A DNA stretch of 64,000 bases from Algibacter sp045066735 (GCF_045066735.1 NZ_JBISHH010000023.1:124001-188000); one strand, 5' to 3'; positions 34,747-44,050 are shown, numbered from the stretch's first letter. Numbers and translations are program-made. The notes: generated by a model not told the origin, from the letters alone.

Positions 34747-36513
34747 ATGTTTCCTATAGATATCCGAACCCTTTACTTATGCTGCACTTTAATTAATATT
34801 ATTAATATAGTATTGATTATCTCCTTGCATTTTCAAGTTAGAAAGCGATTTTCTGGCACTTTTTTAATACTTATCAACTTCTGCCTAAGCGCCACGGGAA
34901 ATGTTTTAGTATTCTTTCGTGGTTATATTCCAGACTGGGCTTCCATACCTTTAGGAAACTTCTTTCTTGTTTCATCCTTAATTGTTTTATTAATGGGATT
35001 AGAACAATTTCTAAAAGAAAAAGGAAACCATATTTATAACTATATACTCCTTTTTATTTTCGTTATAAGTCATTCATATTACACCTTTGCAGAACCTAAT
35101 TTAAATGCTAGAAATATAAATATTGCTGTAGCTTATGTAATTATTAGTTTTCAAATTGCTTTTTTGATGTTTAAAAAAACGCCAGAAAACATGCGGAGAA
35201 TAACACGCTCTATTGGTTACCTTTTTTGCGCTGTTTTTATTATACAGTGCATTCATATTCTTTACAATTTACAAAAAGAGGAAACGCTATCAGATTATTT
35301 TAAATCATCAACGATAGAGTCTTTATTTCTTGTATCATGGATTATTATCACCATTCTAATGCCTTATACCATTACTTTAATGTATAATAAGCGCTTAATT
35401 ATAAATATAAACAAACAAGAAGAAAAGTTCTCAAAAGCCTTCCACGCCGCTCCTTTTGTTATTATACTATCAAAATTTAGTAATGGTAAAATATTTGAAG
35501 TTAATAAAAGTCTAGAAACCATTTCCGACTACAAAACAGAAGATTTAATAGGTATAAATTCTGAAGAATTAAATTTATGGGGACAGAAAGGTGATCGTCA
35601 AAAATTCTTATCGAGCCTAAGTACTAACGGTTATGTTAAAGATAACGAATATGTGTTTCGAAAAAAATCTGGAGAATTATTTCCAGGGTTAATTACTGCA
35701 CAAATAATAAATATAAATAATGAAGATTGTATTATTTCTGTAATTAACGACATTAGTAACAGAAAAAAAGCAGAGCTAAATTTAAGAAATAGCGAAGCTA
35801 CTTTAAGAGAATTAAACTCAACAAAAGATAAATTTTTCTCGATAATTGCTCATGATTTACGAACGCCTTTTAATGGCATAATAGGGTTTAGTCAAATACT
35901 AAGTCAACAAATAAAAGAAAACAATTACGAAGATATCGATGAATACGCCGAGATTATCCAAACCTCGTCGGAACATGCCATGGCTCTACTATCCAACTTA
36001 ATGGAATGGTCTAGATCTCAATCTGGGCAAATTAAATTTAATCCACAGTATATCGATTTAATTGCCTTAACTCAAACTACTGTAGAATTACTAAAAACTT
36101 CAGCCGAACAAAAACAAATTAATATTAACCTGAATACACCCGCTAACATTATTATATATGCAGATAAAGAGATGATAGAAACAGTGCTGAGAAATATCAT
36201 CTCTAATGCCTTAAAATTCACTCCTAAAAACGGTGTAATTACAATACATGCAGAAGAAAAAAATACTGAACACATAATCTCTATTACAGATAATGGTGTT
36301 GGTATCCCGCAAGACAACCTTGAAAAGCTATTTAAAATAGACAGATCTTACTCAACAGCTGGTACAAACGACGAGAGCGGAACCGGCCTAGGTTTAATAT
36401 TATGCAAAGATTTTATTGATTACCACAAAGGAAAAATTTGGGTAAAAAGTGAAATTGGTAAAGGGACTAGTATATTCTTTTCTTTACCAAAAATAAATCA
36501 TTCAATACGTTAG
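34747..36513 (+). CDS. Membrane-bound PAS sensor histidine kinase
   Basis: A 588-residue orthodox kinase. Residues 1-215 hold about seven membrane helices, followed by a PAS domain with PAC tail (about residues 225-345, ending VINDISNRKKAE). HisKA is at about residues 358-425 with the phospho-acceptor His369 in FFSIIAHDLRTPFNGI. The HATPase domain (about residues 470-585) shows IISNALKFTPKNG, DNGVGIP and GTGLGLIL. No response regulator gene is adjacent, so its partner is elsewhere. The signal is unknown; the PAS domain has no obvious haem or flavin motif. A short CTAGC/GCTAG hairpin lies about 50 nt upstream of the start. Confidence 0.93.
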   Translation: MFPIDIRTLYLCCTLINIINIVLIISLHFQVRKRFSGTFLILINFCLSATGNVLVFFRGYIPDWASIPLGNFFLVSSLIVLLMGLEQFLKEKGNHIYNYILLFIFVISHSYYTFAEPNLNARNINIAVAYVIISFQIAFLMFKKTPENMRRITRSIGYLFCAVFIIQCIHILYNLQKEETLSDYFKSSTIESLFLVSWIIITILMPYTITLMYNKRLIININKQEEKFSKAFHAAPFVIILSKFSNGKIFEVNKSLETISDYKTEDLIGINSEELNLWGQKGDRQKFLSSLSTNGYVKDNEYVFRKKSGELFPGLITAQIININNEDCIISVINDISNRKKAELNLRNSEATLRELNSTKDKFFSIIAHDLRTPFNGIIGFSQILSQQIKENNYEDIDEYAEIIQTSSEHAMALLSNLMEWSRSQSGQIKFNPQYIDLIALTQTTVELLKTSAEQKQININLNTPANIIIYADKEMIETVLRNIISNALKFTPKNGVITIHAEEKNTEHIISITDNGVGIPQDNLEKLFKIDRSYSTAGTNDESGTGLGLILCKDFIDYHKGKIWVKSEIGKGTSIFFSLPKINHSIR

Positions 36514-36622
36514 AAAAAGGGATAATTACATTCTATATCTTAATATAATTTAAACGAAATTGCGCTTAAATAACAGAAGTCTATTATATTTCTATAAATT
36601 ACATTTTTAGTATTTTAGTTTT

Positions 36623-37402
36623 ATGAATAAAATTGATATTCGCACCGTAGATGTTACGCAATATGTGCACCCATTAAGAGAAGGCGGCTCACTTCCGGCC
36701 ATAGTAAAGGCCGATGACGGCTTTTTGTACGTATTAAAATTTAGAGGAGCTGGACAAGGGAAAAAAGCATTAATTGCAGAATTTATTGGTGGCGAAATAG
36801 CGCGCGCCATAGGATTAAAAGTTCCTGAATTAGTTTTTATGAATCTGGACGACTCGTTTAGCAAAACCGAACCCGACGAGGAAATACAAGACTTACTTAA
36901 ATTTAGCGTAGGTTTAAACTTAGGTCTACATTTTTTATCTAGCGCTATAACCTTTGACCCCTTAGTTAGCTCGGTAGACAGCTCAACAGCTTCTAAAGTA
37001 GTATTATTAGATAGTATAATTAGTAATATTGATAGAACTGCGAAAAACACCAATTTGCTGCAATGGAATAATGAACTTTGGATTATAGATAATGGCGCAA
37101 GTTTCTATTTTCATCATGATTGGAAAAATTGGGAGAACCATTTAAAAAGGTCTTTTCCGCTTATAAAAGATCATGTGCTTTTACAAAAAGCCACAAGTTT
37201 AAAAGAAGCTTCGTTAGAGATTAAGCATATGTTAAGTAAGGATAAGATTAAGGAAATTATTTCGAACATCCCAGAGGATTGGCTTATAAGCGAATCTGAC
37301 CTCATGAGTAGCGCCCAAATGAGAGCCGCCTATATTGAGTTTATCAATTCGAGATACGCTAAAATTGATTTACTAGTTAAAGAAGCTGAAGATGCAAGAT
37401 AA
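36623..37402 (+). CDS. HipA-like kinase
   Basis: A 259-residue protein of the HipA kinase fold, much shorter than HipA (about 440 residues). The ATP-binding Lys lies in YVLKFRG (about residue 39), the catalytic loop is SNIDRTAKNTNLL (Asp137 with Asn142/144) and the metal-binding motif is IIDNGASF (Asp156). These place it in the HipA-like kinase family, and no HTH antitoxin (HipB) gene is adjacent. Instead it overlaps by 11 nt a DUF3037 gene, a pairing seen in other bacteria. In HipA the target is glutamyl-tRNA synthetase; the target here is unknown, and toxicity is not shown. Confidence 0.85.
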   Translation: MNKIDIRTVDVTQYVHPLREGGSLPAIVKADDGFLYVLKFRGAGQGKKALIAEFIGGEIARAIGLKVPELVFMNLDDSFSKTEPDEEIQDLLKFSVGLNLGLHFLSSAITFDPLVSSVDSSTASKVVLLDSIISNIDRTAKNTNLLQWNNELWIIDNGASFYFHHDWKNWENHLKRSFPLIKDHVLLQKATSLKEASLEIKHMLSKDKIKEIISNIPEDWLISESDLMSSAQMRAAYIEFINSRYAKIDLLVKEAEDAR

Positions 37403-37775
37403 ACACACATTTGAGTACGCAATAATAAGAATTGTACCTAAAGTGGAACGAGAAGAATTCTTTAATGTTGGCGTTATTCTTTTTTCGAAGCGTAAAAAAT
37501 TTCTTGGTATGAAATATTTTATAAATCCAGATAAACTCAAGGCCTTTTCTCCTGAAGTAACATTAGATTTATTTAATGACTACTTAAAAGCTTGGGAACT
37601 GGTTTGCGCCGGAAACCCATTAGGAGGCAGAATAGAAAAGATGGAATTATCGGATAGATTTCGATGGTTAACAGCCTGCAGAAGCACGATAATACAGAGT
37701 TCTAAAACACATCCAGGATTGTGTAACAATCCAGAAAAAACATTAGAGGATCTTTTTAATAGCCACGTACTATAA
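37392..37775 (+). CDS. DUF3037 domain-containing protein
   Basis: A 127-residue protein that matches DUF3037: FEYAIIRIVPKVEREEFFNV (residues 6-25, the hallmark segment), VGVILFSKRKKFLG and RFRWLTACRSTIIQSSKTHPG (about residues 89-109), ending LEDLFNSHV. It has no signal peptide or membrane helix. It starts inside the 3' end of the HipA-like kinase gene, so the two are translationally coupled and probably act together. It could be a substrate, regulator or neutralising partner of the kinase; none of these is shown by the sequence. Confidence 0.88.
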   Translation: MQDKHTFEYAIIRIVPKVEREEFFNVGVILFSKRKKFLGMKYFINPDKLKAFSPEVTLDLFNDYLKAWELVCAGNPLGGRIEKMELSDRFRWLTACRSTIIQSSKTHPGLCNNPEKTLEDLFNSHVL

Positions 37776-37871
37776 TTCAAACATGCATAACGGTTTCTAT
37801 AAAAACAAAAAGATTGAGTAGTGAAATATTTTTATTCATTAGTTCCCTAACTAACAATAGCACCCACGAAT

Positions 37872-37898
37872 AAAGCCTGACCCTTTCGGGCAACGTCC
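37872..37898 (+). repeat. Fragment of the structured intergenic repeat
   Basis: AAAGCCTGACCC, a TTTC loop, GGG and CAACGTCC match the 3' part (AAAGCCCGAC, hairpin, TAACGCCC) of the element at 11952-12056. It ends 8 nt from the stop codon of the convergent mgtE gene, much as the fuller copy ends near the OmpA-like stop. The 5' half is not recognisable. Confidence 0.45.
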
Positions 37899-37906
37899 AA
37901 AATATA

Positions 37907-39280
37907 TTAAAAGCCGAGAATTAATTTGGCGATAAGGAAATAGATAAGAATACCAAAAATATCGTTACTGGTTGTAATAAACGGCCCAGTAGCAATAGCA
38001 GGATCTACACCACGTTTATCCAAAATAATTGGCACAAATGTACCGATTAAGGCAGCCATAATTATAACTGTAATTAATGCAATACCAATGGTAACTGAGA
38101 CTCTGTATGTAGTGTTAAAACCAAAATGACTTATAAGTAATACAATACAAGCAATGGCAACTCCATTTACTAAACCAAGGGTAAACTCTTTAAACAGACG
38201 TTTTAATAATTTACCTTTTATAGTGTTGTTTGCTAAACCTTGAACCACAATGGCCGAGGACTGCACTCCTACGTTACCAGCCGTAGCTTGAATAAGCGGA
38301 ATAAACAATAGCAACTCTGGAAATTTAAGCATGGCTCCTGTAAAACCATTAATAATACTTGCTGCTCCAAGACCTCCAAACATACCAATTAACAACCATG
38401 GCAAGCGGGCTTTGGTGAGCTCCCAAATATTATCATCAGCCTCAACATCTTGCGAGATACCTGCGGCCAATTGATAATCTCTTTCCGCTTCCTCTTTTAT
38501 GACATCTACAACATCATCAATAGTAATACGCCCTAAGAGAATTTGTTTTCCATCGACAACAGGAATGGCCTCCAAATCGTATTTAACCATAACTTGAGCA
38601 ACGACTTCTACACTGTCGTGAACATTTACAGAATCGACATTGGAAATATAAATATCGGCGATTTTTTGTTCGTTTTTAGCAACAATAAGATCTTTTAATG
38701 ATAGGCGACCTACTAGCTTGCCTTGCTTATTTACAACATAAACGGAGTGCACACGAGTAACCTCTTCGGCTTGACCACGAATACGACGTAAACAACCAGC
38801 AACCGTCCAAGTATCATAAACTTTTACAAGTTCTTTTGCCATAAGTCCACCTGCGGTATCTTCATCATAGGCTAAAAGCTCTGTAATTTCAGCTCTGTGC
38901 TCTTCATCTATTATCTGAGCGATGACCTCTTGTTGACGTTCCTCTGGAAGTTCGGCAATAATATCGGCAGCATCATCGGTGTCTAACTCCTCAATTTCGT
39001 CGGCAATTTCTTTAGCTGAAAGATTTTTTAATACCTTTTCTCGATTGTCCTCATCGAGCTCCATTAAAATATCGGCTGTAGTTTCCGAATCGAGCAGCTT
39101 TATAACATACATCGCTTCGTCTAGATCGAGCTCGTCTAAAATCTCGGCTATATCCGCGTAATGAAAATCATCTAGATGCAACTTAAGCTCCTTATCCTCT
39201 TTAGCCTCGATAAGCTGCTCTACTTGCTCAATAAGTTCTTTACTTAACTGAAATTGTATGTTTTCCGTTTCTTCAGACAA
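37907..39280 (-). CDS. mgtE: MgtE family magnesium transporter
   Basis: A 457-residue Mg2+ channel. The cytosolic N domain (about residues 20-135) is rich in acidic superhelix repeats such as ADIAEILDELDLDEA and DTDDAADIIAELPEE. Two CBS domains follow (about residues 140-260), then five membrane helices. The pore region has TAGNVGVQSSAIVVQGLA (about residues 337-354), the conserved MgtE signature, and a late GPFITTSNDIFGILIYF. It lies 20 nt downstream of rsmA, a pairing common in flavobacteria. No Mg-sensing leader is expected within such a short gap. Confidence 0.95.
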   Translation of the reverse strand: MSEETENIQFQLSKELIEQVEQLIEAKEDKELKLHLDDFHYADIAEILDELDLDEAMYVIKLLDSETTADILMELDEDNREKVLKNLSAKEIADEIEELDTDDAADIIAELPEERQQEVIAQIIDEEHRAEITELLAYDEDTAGGLMAKELVKVYDTWTVAGCLRRIRGQAEEVTRVHSVYVVNKQGKLVGRLSLKDLIVAKNEQKIADIYISNVDSVNVHDSVEVVAQVMVKYDLEAIPVVDGKQILLGRITIDDVVDVIKEEAERDYQLAAGISQDVEADDNIWELTKARLPWLLIGMFGGLGAASIINGFTGAMLKFPELLLFIPLIQATAGNVGVQSSAIVVQGLANNTIKGKLLKRLFKEFTLGLVNGVAIACIVLLISHFGFNTTYRVSVTIGIALITVIIMAALIGTFVPIILDKRGVDPAIATGPFITTSNDIFGILIYFLIAKLILGF

Positions 39281-39300
39281 ATGAAAAAATTTAAAAGGTT

Positions 39301-40095
39301 CTACTTGTCGTTTTCTAACAATTGCGTAAGCTCTAAAAACGAGGCTACACTTAATTGCTCGGGACGTTGGCCAAATATACTATTTGCTTTTAAATTATCG
39401 GACAAATTGAATGTTTTTAAACTGTTACGAAGTGTTTTTCTTCGTTGTTGAAAAGCTGTTTTTACTACTTTGAAAAACATTTTTTCGTCGCATGGCAGAG
39501 AATAATCTTTTTTACGGATAAGCCTTAACACACCAGAATCTACTTTTGGTGGCGGATTAAATACATTTGGAGGTACGGTAAACAAATATTCAGCATCGTA
39601 AAAGGCTTGCACCAATACAGAAAGAATACCGTAGACCTTAGAGCCTTCTTTAGAGCAAATACGCGCTGCGACTTCTTTTTGAAACATTCCCGAAAATTCA
39701 GGAATTTGATCGCGCATTTCTAACGTTTTAAATACTATTTGTGTTGAAATGTTATAAGGAAAATTACCAATAATAGCAAAAGGTTCACCTTCTAACACTT
39801 CATTTAAATCGTATTTTAAAAAATCTTTTTCTATAATTCTAGGCGCCAAATTTAAATAATTGGCTTGCAAATATTCTACAGATTCCGTATCAATTTCAAC
39901 AACATAAGTTGTAACAGGTTTTTTAAGCAAGTATTTAGTAAGCACGCCCATACCAGGACCTATTTCTAGAATGGTTTTATAGTTATTTAGCGTTAAGGTA
40001 TCGGCTATTTGTTCGGCAACAGTTTCATCATTTAAAAAATGTTGACCTAGATGTTTTTTAGCCCTTACTTGATTATTGTCTGATTTATATGCCAC
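39301..40095 (-). CDS. rsmA: 16S rRNA (adenine(1518)-N(6)/adenine(1519)-N(6))-dimethyltransferase
   Basis: A 264-residue SAM-dependent methyltransferase (RsmA/KsgA) that dimethylates two adenines near the 3' end of 16S rRNA during small-subunit maturation. Motif I is ILEIGPGMGVLTKYLL (about residues 43-58), motif IV is IIGNFPYNISTQI (about residues 112-124), and HLGQHFLNDE at residues 15-24 is the typical start region. The start codon is GTG; no ATG lies upstream in frame. It is the first gene of a two-gene unit with mgtE. Confidence 0.95.
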   Translation of the reverse strand: MAYKSDNNQVRAKKHLGQHFLNDETVAEQIADTLTLNNYKTILEIGPGMGVLTKYLLKKPVTTYVVEIDTESVEYLQANYLNLAPRIIEKDFLKYDLNEVLEGEPFAIIGNFPYNISTQIVFKTLEMRDQIPEFSGMFQKEVAARICSKEGSKVYGILSVLVQAFYDAEYLFTVPPNVFNPPPKVDSGVLRLIRKKDYSLPCDEKMFFKVVKTAFQQRRKTLRNSLKTFNLSDNLKANSIFGQRPEQLSVASFLELTQLLENDK

Positions 40096-40239
40096 GAAAT
40101 AGAGTGTTTTAAAGAATCACGAAGATATGAAACTTAAAAACAATACTTCTGTCGGGATTATATATTGTTTTTGCAACTAACCAATGTTTATTAATATTCA
40201 AAAATGTAATGTTTCTAAAAACCATTAGACTAAAGCCAC

Positions 40240-41082
40240 ATGCAACAAACATTTACGGAGTTTTCGACTAATGCTATTTTAAAAATTGGAGATGAATCGC
40301 TTTTAAACGCCTATAAAGAATCGACTCAAGCGGGGCTATACACCTTTATTAGAACTCATAATACCAAAGCCGAAATTATTGTAGACAGCATACCATACAC
40401 GATAGAAGCAGGAAGCCTATTAGTGCTTACACCTGTGCAATACATTCAATTTGTTAGCGGTGAAAATTTAATTGTATATCAATTTAATCAGGAGTTTTAT
40501 TGTATTAAAGATCACGACCAAGAGGTAAGTTGCGCCGGCTTGTTATTTTTTGGAAATGTACACGTACCCCTAATTGGGCTTAGTACAGAAGAAGCGCATA
40601 AATTCTCAATTCTTCATGAAGTTTTTATGGATGAGTTTAAAACAAAAGACAGCATCCAAGCCGAAATGTTACGCATGCTTATGGCTCGCTTTATTATAAT
40701 AAGTACACGCTTATTAAAAGCAAAAGAAGGTTTTATTGAAACTACAAAAAACACCAAAATAGAATTATTACGTGAATTTAATATATTGGTAGAAGCTCAT
40801 TTTAAAACCGAGCATAGCGTATCTTACTACGCCGAGAAACTTTTTAAATCTCCAAAAACCTTATCCAATACGTTTTCTAAACTTAACACGAGTCCGTTAC
40901 AAATTATTCATGACCGTATTATTCTAGAAGCAAAACGCTTATTAATCTATACCGACAAAACAGCTAAAGAAATAGCTTATGAAGTTGGCTTTGAAGATGC
41001 TTCGCATTTAAGCCGATTATTCAAAAAAAACACCTCTTTCTCTCCATCAGGCTTTAAAAAACAGCTTAAAACTAAGGTTTAG
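40240..41082 (+). CDS. AraC family transcriptional regulator
   Basis: A 280-residue regulator. The N-terminal 160 residues are a cupin-like sensing domain (IPYTIEAGSLLVLTPVQYIQ is typical). The C-terminal AraC domain (about residues 185-278) has two helix-turn-helix units: VSYYAEKLFKSPKTLSNTFSK and TAKEIAYEVGFEDASHLSRL, ending FSPSGFKKQ. The ligand is unknown. It precedes a 51-codon frame and the CMD/AhpD-like and cupredoxin-like genes on the same strand, which makes them the obvious candidates for control. Confidence 0.92.
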   Translation: MQQTFTEFSTNAILKIGDESLLNAYKESTQAGLYTFIRTHNTKAEIIVDSIPYTIEAGSLLVLTPVQYIQFVSGENLIVYQFNQEFYCIKDHDQEVSCAGLLFFGNVHVPLIGLSTEEAHKFSILHEVFMDEFKTKDSIQAEMLRMLMARFIIISTRLLKAKEGFIETTKNTKIELLREFNILVEAHFKTEHSVSYYAEKLFKSPKTLSNTFSKLNTSPLQIIHDRIILEAKRLLIYTDKTAKEIAYEVGFEDASHLSRLFKKNTSFSPSGFKKQLKTKV

Positions 41083-41173
41083 GGAAAAATCGACAACTCT
41101 TCGGGTAATCTATCCATTCTACAGCATCTGTTTATACTTCATCTTTGCACTGTATAATTAAAACATCAAAGAC

Positions 41174-41329
41174 ATGAAAACTAAAAACATATCCATTTTC
41201 AATTTAATTGAAATATTTAGAAGCAACAAGAAAGTAGTATTAAATACTATTAGTCCTAAAACACATTGTGAGCAAAATCATTTATACGATTTTTATTGCG
41301 ATGCTGAAAAACCACACATTACCCAATAA
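41174..41329 (+). CDS. Small 51-residue protein of unknown function
   Basis: An ATG at 41174 opens 51 codons ending at TAA 41327-41329. The product starts MKTKNISIFNLIEIFRSNKK and contains three late His/Cys residues (HCEQNH, YCDAEKPH), which could hold a metal. A near-consensus promoter element (CATCTTTG, 41140-41145 region) lies about 30 nt upstream. It falls between the AraC regulator and the CMD-like gene, both on the same strand. I recognise no family, so this is a candidate only. Confidence 0.4.
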   Translation: MKTKNISIFNLIEIFRSNKKVVLNTISPKTHCEQNHLYDFYCDAEKPHITQ

Positions 41330-41461
41330 TTTACCCAAAAAAACACAAAAGGGAAAAATTGACAAGCCAAAAGGAAAAACCCACATGGCGTAACCTTTAA
41401 AACCGTCGCACCTTTGTACCAAGATATTAAAACAAAATAATTAATAATAAAATTTAAAAAT

Positions 41462-42016
41462 ATGAGCACATTTAACGTATTAACAAGAGAAGAAGTAAGC
41501 GAAAATAATCAAGCTATTTTTGACAACTTAAAAAAAGCAGTTGGCTTTGTACCAAATTTATATGCAGCATACGCCTATAGTGATACTGCACTAGAAAATT
41601 ACTTAGGTTTCGCCAATGCCAAAACATCTTTATCGGCTAAAGAAAAAGAAGCTGTAAACTTAGCAGTAAGTGAAGTGAACAACTGTATCTATTGCTTATC
41701 TGCACATACCGCTATTGGAAAAATGAATGGCTTTACAGATGAACAAATTTTAGAATTAAGAGCAGGACATTCTTCCGTAAACGATAAACTTGATGCACTA
41801 GCAGCTTTAGCTAAAAACATCACAGAAAATCGCGGAAGAACAGATGCTGCAGTTCTAGAAAACTACTTTAACGTTGGTTATACAAAAGCAAATTTAATAG
41901 ACACTATATCATTAGTTGGAGATAAAACAATATCTAACTACGTACACAGCACAACACAAGTACCAGTAGATTTCCCTGTAGCACAACCACTACAAAAAGC
42001 GGAAACCATAGCTTAA
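41462..42016 (+). CDS. Carboxymuconolactone decarboxylase / AhpD-like protein
   Basis: A 184-residue all-helical protein of the CMD family. The redox motif NNCIYCLSAHT (about residues 76-86) has the CxxC and His of AhpD-like alkylhydroperoxidases, preceded by LSAKEKEAVNLAVSE, typical of these proteins. Residues 15-50 match the uncharacterised peroxidase-related subgroup (FDNLKKAVGFVPNLYAAYA). It probably reduces peroxides with thiols. The next gene, a small secreted cupredoxin-like protein, starts 84 nt downstream on the same strand, and an AraC regulator lies upstream. Confidence 0.9.
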   Translation: MSTFNVLTREEVSENNQAIFDNLKKAVGFVPNLYAAYAYSDTALENYLGFANAKTSLSAKEKEAVNLAVSEVNNCIYCLSAHTAIGKMNGFTDEQILELRAGHSSVNDKLDALAALAKNITENRGRTDAAVLENYFNVGYTKANLIDTISLVGDKTISNYVHSTTQVPVDFPVAQPLQKAETIA

Positions 42017-42100
42017 CTAAAACGCATAGCCTTAAGGTTTTTAACATAAACAATTATTAACAACGCTTTATAAAAAACTGAAGCAAAATTAAATTTAAAG

Positions 42101-42475
42101 ATGAAAAAAATAGTAGCAATTTTAGTATTCGTATTGGCATTTACAGCAAACTCTAACGCACAAGACCAAGCAGTAAAAACAGTAGCTTTAGAACAAACTA
42201 AAGGAGAGTTTACACAAAAGAATTTAACGATAAGTGAAGGTTCTTACATATTCGAAATCGCAAATAATCATTCTGGTGTAGATGTTGGTTTTGTATTAAT
42301 AGAAAAAGGAAAAGATGCAAGCAACCCAGAAAACCATATTAAAACAGCTTACGTAACCAAAGTGGTAGCCGAAGGAAAAACAGAACAATCTAACGTGACC
42401 ACTTTAGAAAAAGGTGAATACGTATATTTTTGCCCATTAAACAAAACACCTCAGTACACCCTAACTGTGGAGTAA
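42101..42475 (+). CDS. Secreted cupredoxin-like protein without a full copper site
   Basis: A 124-residue protein with a Sec signal (residues 1-20, ending NSNAQ). The mature part has a plastocyanin-like beta pattern: SEGSYIFEIANNHSGVDVGFVL and EKGEYVYFCPLNKTPQYTLTV. The first His (ANNHSG) and the Cys (YFCPL) of a type 1 copper site are present. The second His and the Met that normally follow the Cys are missing, so it may not bind copper in the usual way. It sits after an AhpD-like gene and ends at a terminator. Confidence 0.75.
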   Translation: MKKIVAILVFVLAFTANSNAQDQAVKTVALEQTKGEFTQKNLTISEGSYIFEIANNHSGVDVGFVLIEKGKDASNPENHIKTAYVTKVVAEGKTEQSNVTTLEKGEYVYFCPLNKTPQYTLTVE

Positions 42476-42500
42476 ACAATAGTGTTTTTTATTTGTAATG

Positions 42501-42533
42501 AAAAGGCCGTCTTAATGCAAGATGGCCTTTTTT
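42501..42533 (+). terminator. Intrinsic terminator after the cupredoxin-like gene
   Basis: AAAAGGCCGTCTT (42501-42513) pairs with AAGATGGCCTTTT (42519-42531), with one G-T mismatch, before a T-run. Confidence 0.85.
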
Positions 42534-42616
42534 CATTCCTATTTAAGAAAAAAAAACCGTCTAAATATTTCTATCCAAACGATCTCTTGATGCTAAAAAA
42601 CTAATATTATCTCAAT

Positions 42617-43939
42617 CTAAAGAGTGACTAATTCAAATAAATAACTGTTTAGTTTTTGTAGCGTATTGATTTTATGACTAGAATCTATTAAAAGAGAAAT
42701 ATTGTTATTACTTCCACCATAAGAAATCATTCTAATTTTTACATCTTGTAAGATTTGAAAAAGCCTAAAAGTATCTTGATGATTAACAACAGCATGCCCA
42801 ACTAAACAAACTATACTTTGGTTTGCATCAACCTCAATCGACGCTATTTTCTCTAGCTCAACCAAAATTTTATCTAAATTTTTATCATCATCAATAGTTA
42901 AAGATACTGCAACTTCAGAGGTTGTAATCATATCAATTGATGTTTGATACGTTTCAAAAATTTCAAATACTTTTTTTAAGAATCCGTGAGCCTGTAACAT
43001 ACGGGCAGATTTAATTTTAATCGCAGTAATACCATCTTTTGCCGCAATAGCTTTTATTCCAGTCTCAGAGGTTTTACTAGAAATTAAAGTACCATGCGCT
43101 TCTGGATTCATGGTATTTTTTAATCGTACCGGAATACTATCTTTTCTAACCGGAGTAACCGTCTGCGGATGTAAAATTTTCGCACCGAAATAAGCTAACT
43201 CAGCTGCCTCATCGAAAGATAAATCAGAAATTGGATGCGTATTTTCAACATATCTCGGATCATTATTATGCATACCATCAATATCAGTCCAAATCTGCAC
43301 CTCTTCAGCTTTTATTGCCGCACCAATTATGGTTGCAGTATAATCACTCCCTCCGCGTTGCAGGTTAGAAATCTCACCAGCATCATCTAAACAAATAAAA
43401 CCTTGTGTAATATAAATATCAGCTGGTCCAGCTTCTTCTAAAACAACCTGAAAATTATCTTTTATATAATTAATATCTGGTTCTTTAAAACCATCTATTT
43501 TCATAAAATTTAAAGCAGGAAGTAAAACAGAATTCACTCCTTCTTGTTGTAAAAAACTATTAAACATATAGGTAGACATTAATTCTCCCTGAGCAACAAT
43601 TTGGTTTTCTACCAACTCTGCCGTCCATTTTGAAGCACAACCCATTAGAAAATTAAAAACACCAGAAATATATGTTTTAGTTTTTGCATTTAATGCTTGG
43701 TCTTGCAGTAAAACATCAATAACCTCATTATAAGTAACATGCAAAGCAGCCACTTTATCTGCAGCCTCTGCGCCGCGGTGTTCGGTAATGTCTTTGGCAA
43801 TAGCCACTAACTGGTTTGTTGTACCTGACATCGCCGAAAGTACTACAACCTTTTTAGTGCCATCATTTATAATGTTTTTAACATTAAGCATATTCTCAAC
43901 CGACCCGACCGAAGTCCCTCCAAATTTTAAAACTTTCAT
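42617..43939 (-). CDS. lysC: Aspartate kinase
   Basis: A 440-residue monofunctional aspartokinase, first step of the lysine, threonine and methionine pathway. The kinase N-terminus KFGGTSVGS (residues 4-12), VVLSAMSGTTN, RGGSDYTATIIGAA and DPRYV are present, and residues from about 300 form tandem ACT domains for feedback control. It is divergent from an ACT-domain regulator-like gene, which may share its control region. A TAnnTTTG element lies 31 nt upstream of the ATG. Confidence 0.93.
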   Translation of the reverse strand: MKVLKFGGTSVGSVENMLNVKNIINDGTKKVVVLSAMSGTTNQLVAIAKDITEHRGAEAADKVAALHVTYNEVIDVLLQDQALNAKTKTYISGVFNFLMGCASKWTAELVENQIVAQGELMSTYMFNSFLQQEGVNSVLLPALNFMKIDGFKEPDINYIKDNFQVVLEEAGPADIYITQGFICLDDAGEISNLQRGGSDYTATIIGAAIKAEEVQIWTDIDGMHNNDPRYVENTHPISDLSFDEAAELAYFGAKILHPQTVTPVRKDSIPVRLKNTMNPEAHGTLISSKTSETGIKAIAAKDGITAIKIKSARMLQAHGFLKKVFEIFETYQTSIDMITTSEVAVSLTIDDDKNLDKILVELEKIASIEVDANQSIVCLVGHAVVNHQDTFRLFQILQDVKIRMISYGGSNNNISLLIDSSHKINTLQKLNSYLFELVTL

Positions 43940-43970
43940 AGTGACAATACTTTTTTATTTATTTCTGAAG

Positions 43971-43978
43971 CAAAACTA
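43971..43978 (-). promoter_or_regulatory. Promoter -7 element of lysC
   Basis: On the minus strand TAGTTTTG (TAnnTTTG) ends 31 nt before the ATG. Confidence 0.45.
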
Positions 43979-44020
43979 AAACTCTTAAAGACAATAATAG
44001 CATTTTTTAAAAAATATGTT

Positions 44021-44028
44021 TATTTTTG
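44021..44028 (+). promoter_or_regulatory. Promoter -7 element of the ACT-domain gene
   Basis: TATTTTTG (TAnnTTTG) ends 22 nt before the ATG. Confidence 0.55.
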
Positions 44029-44050
44029 CACAAATTGTTAAATATTTAAC

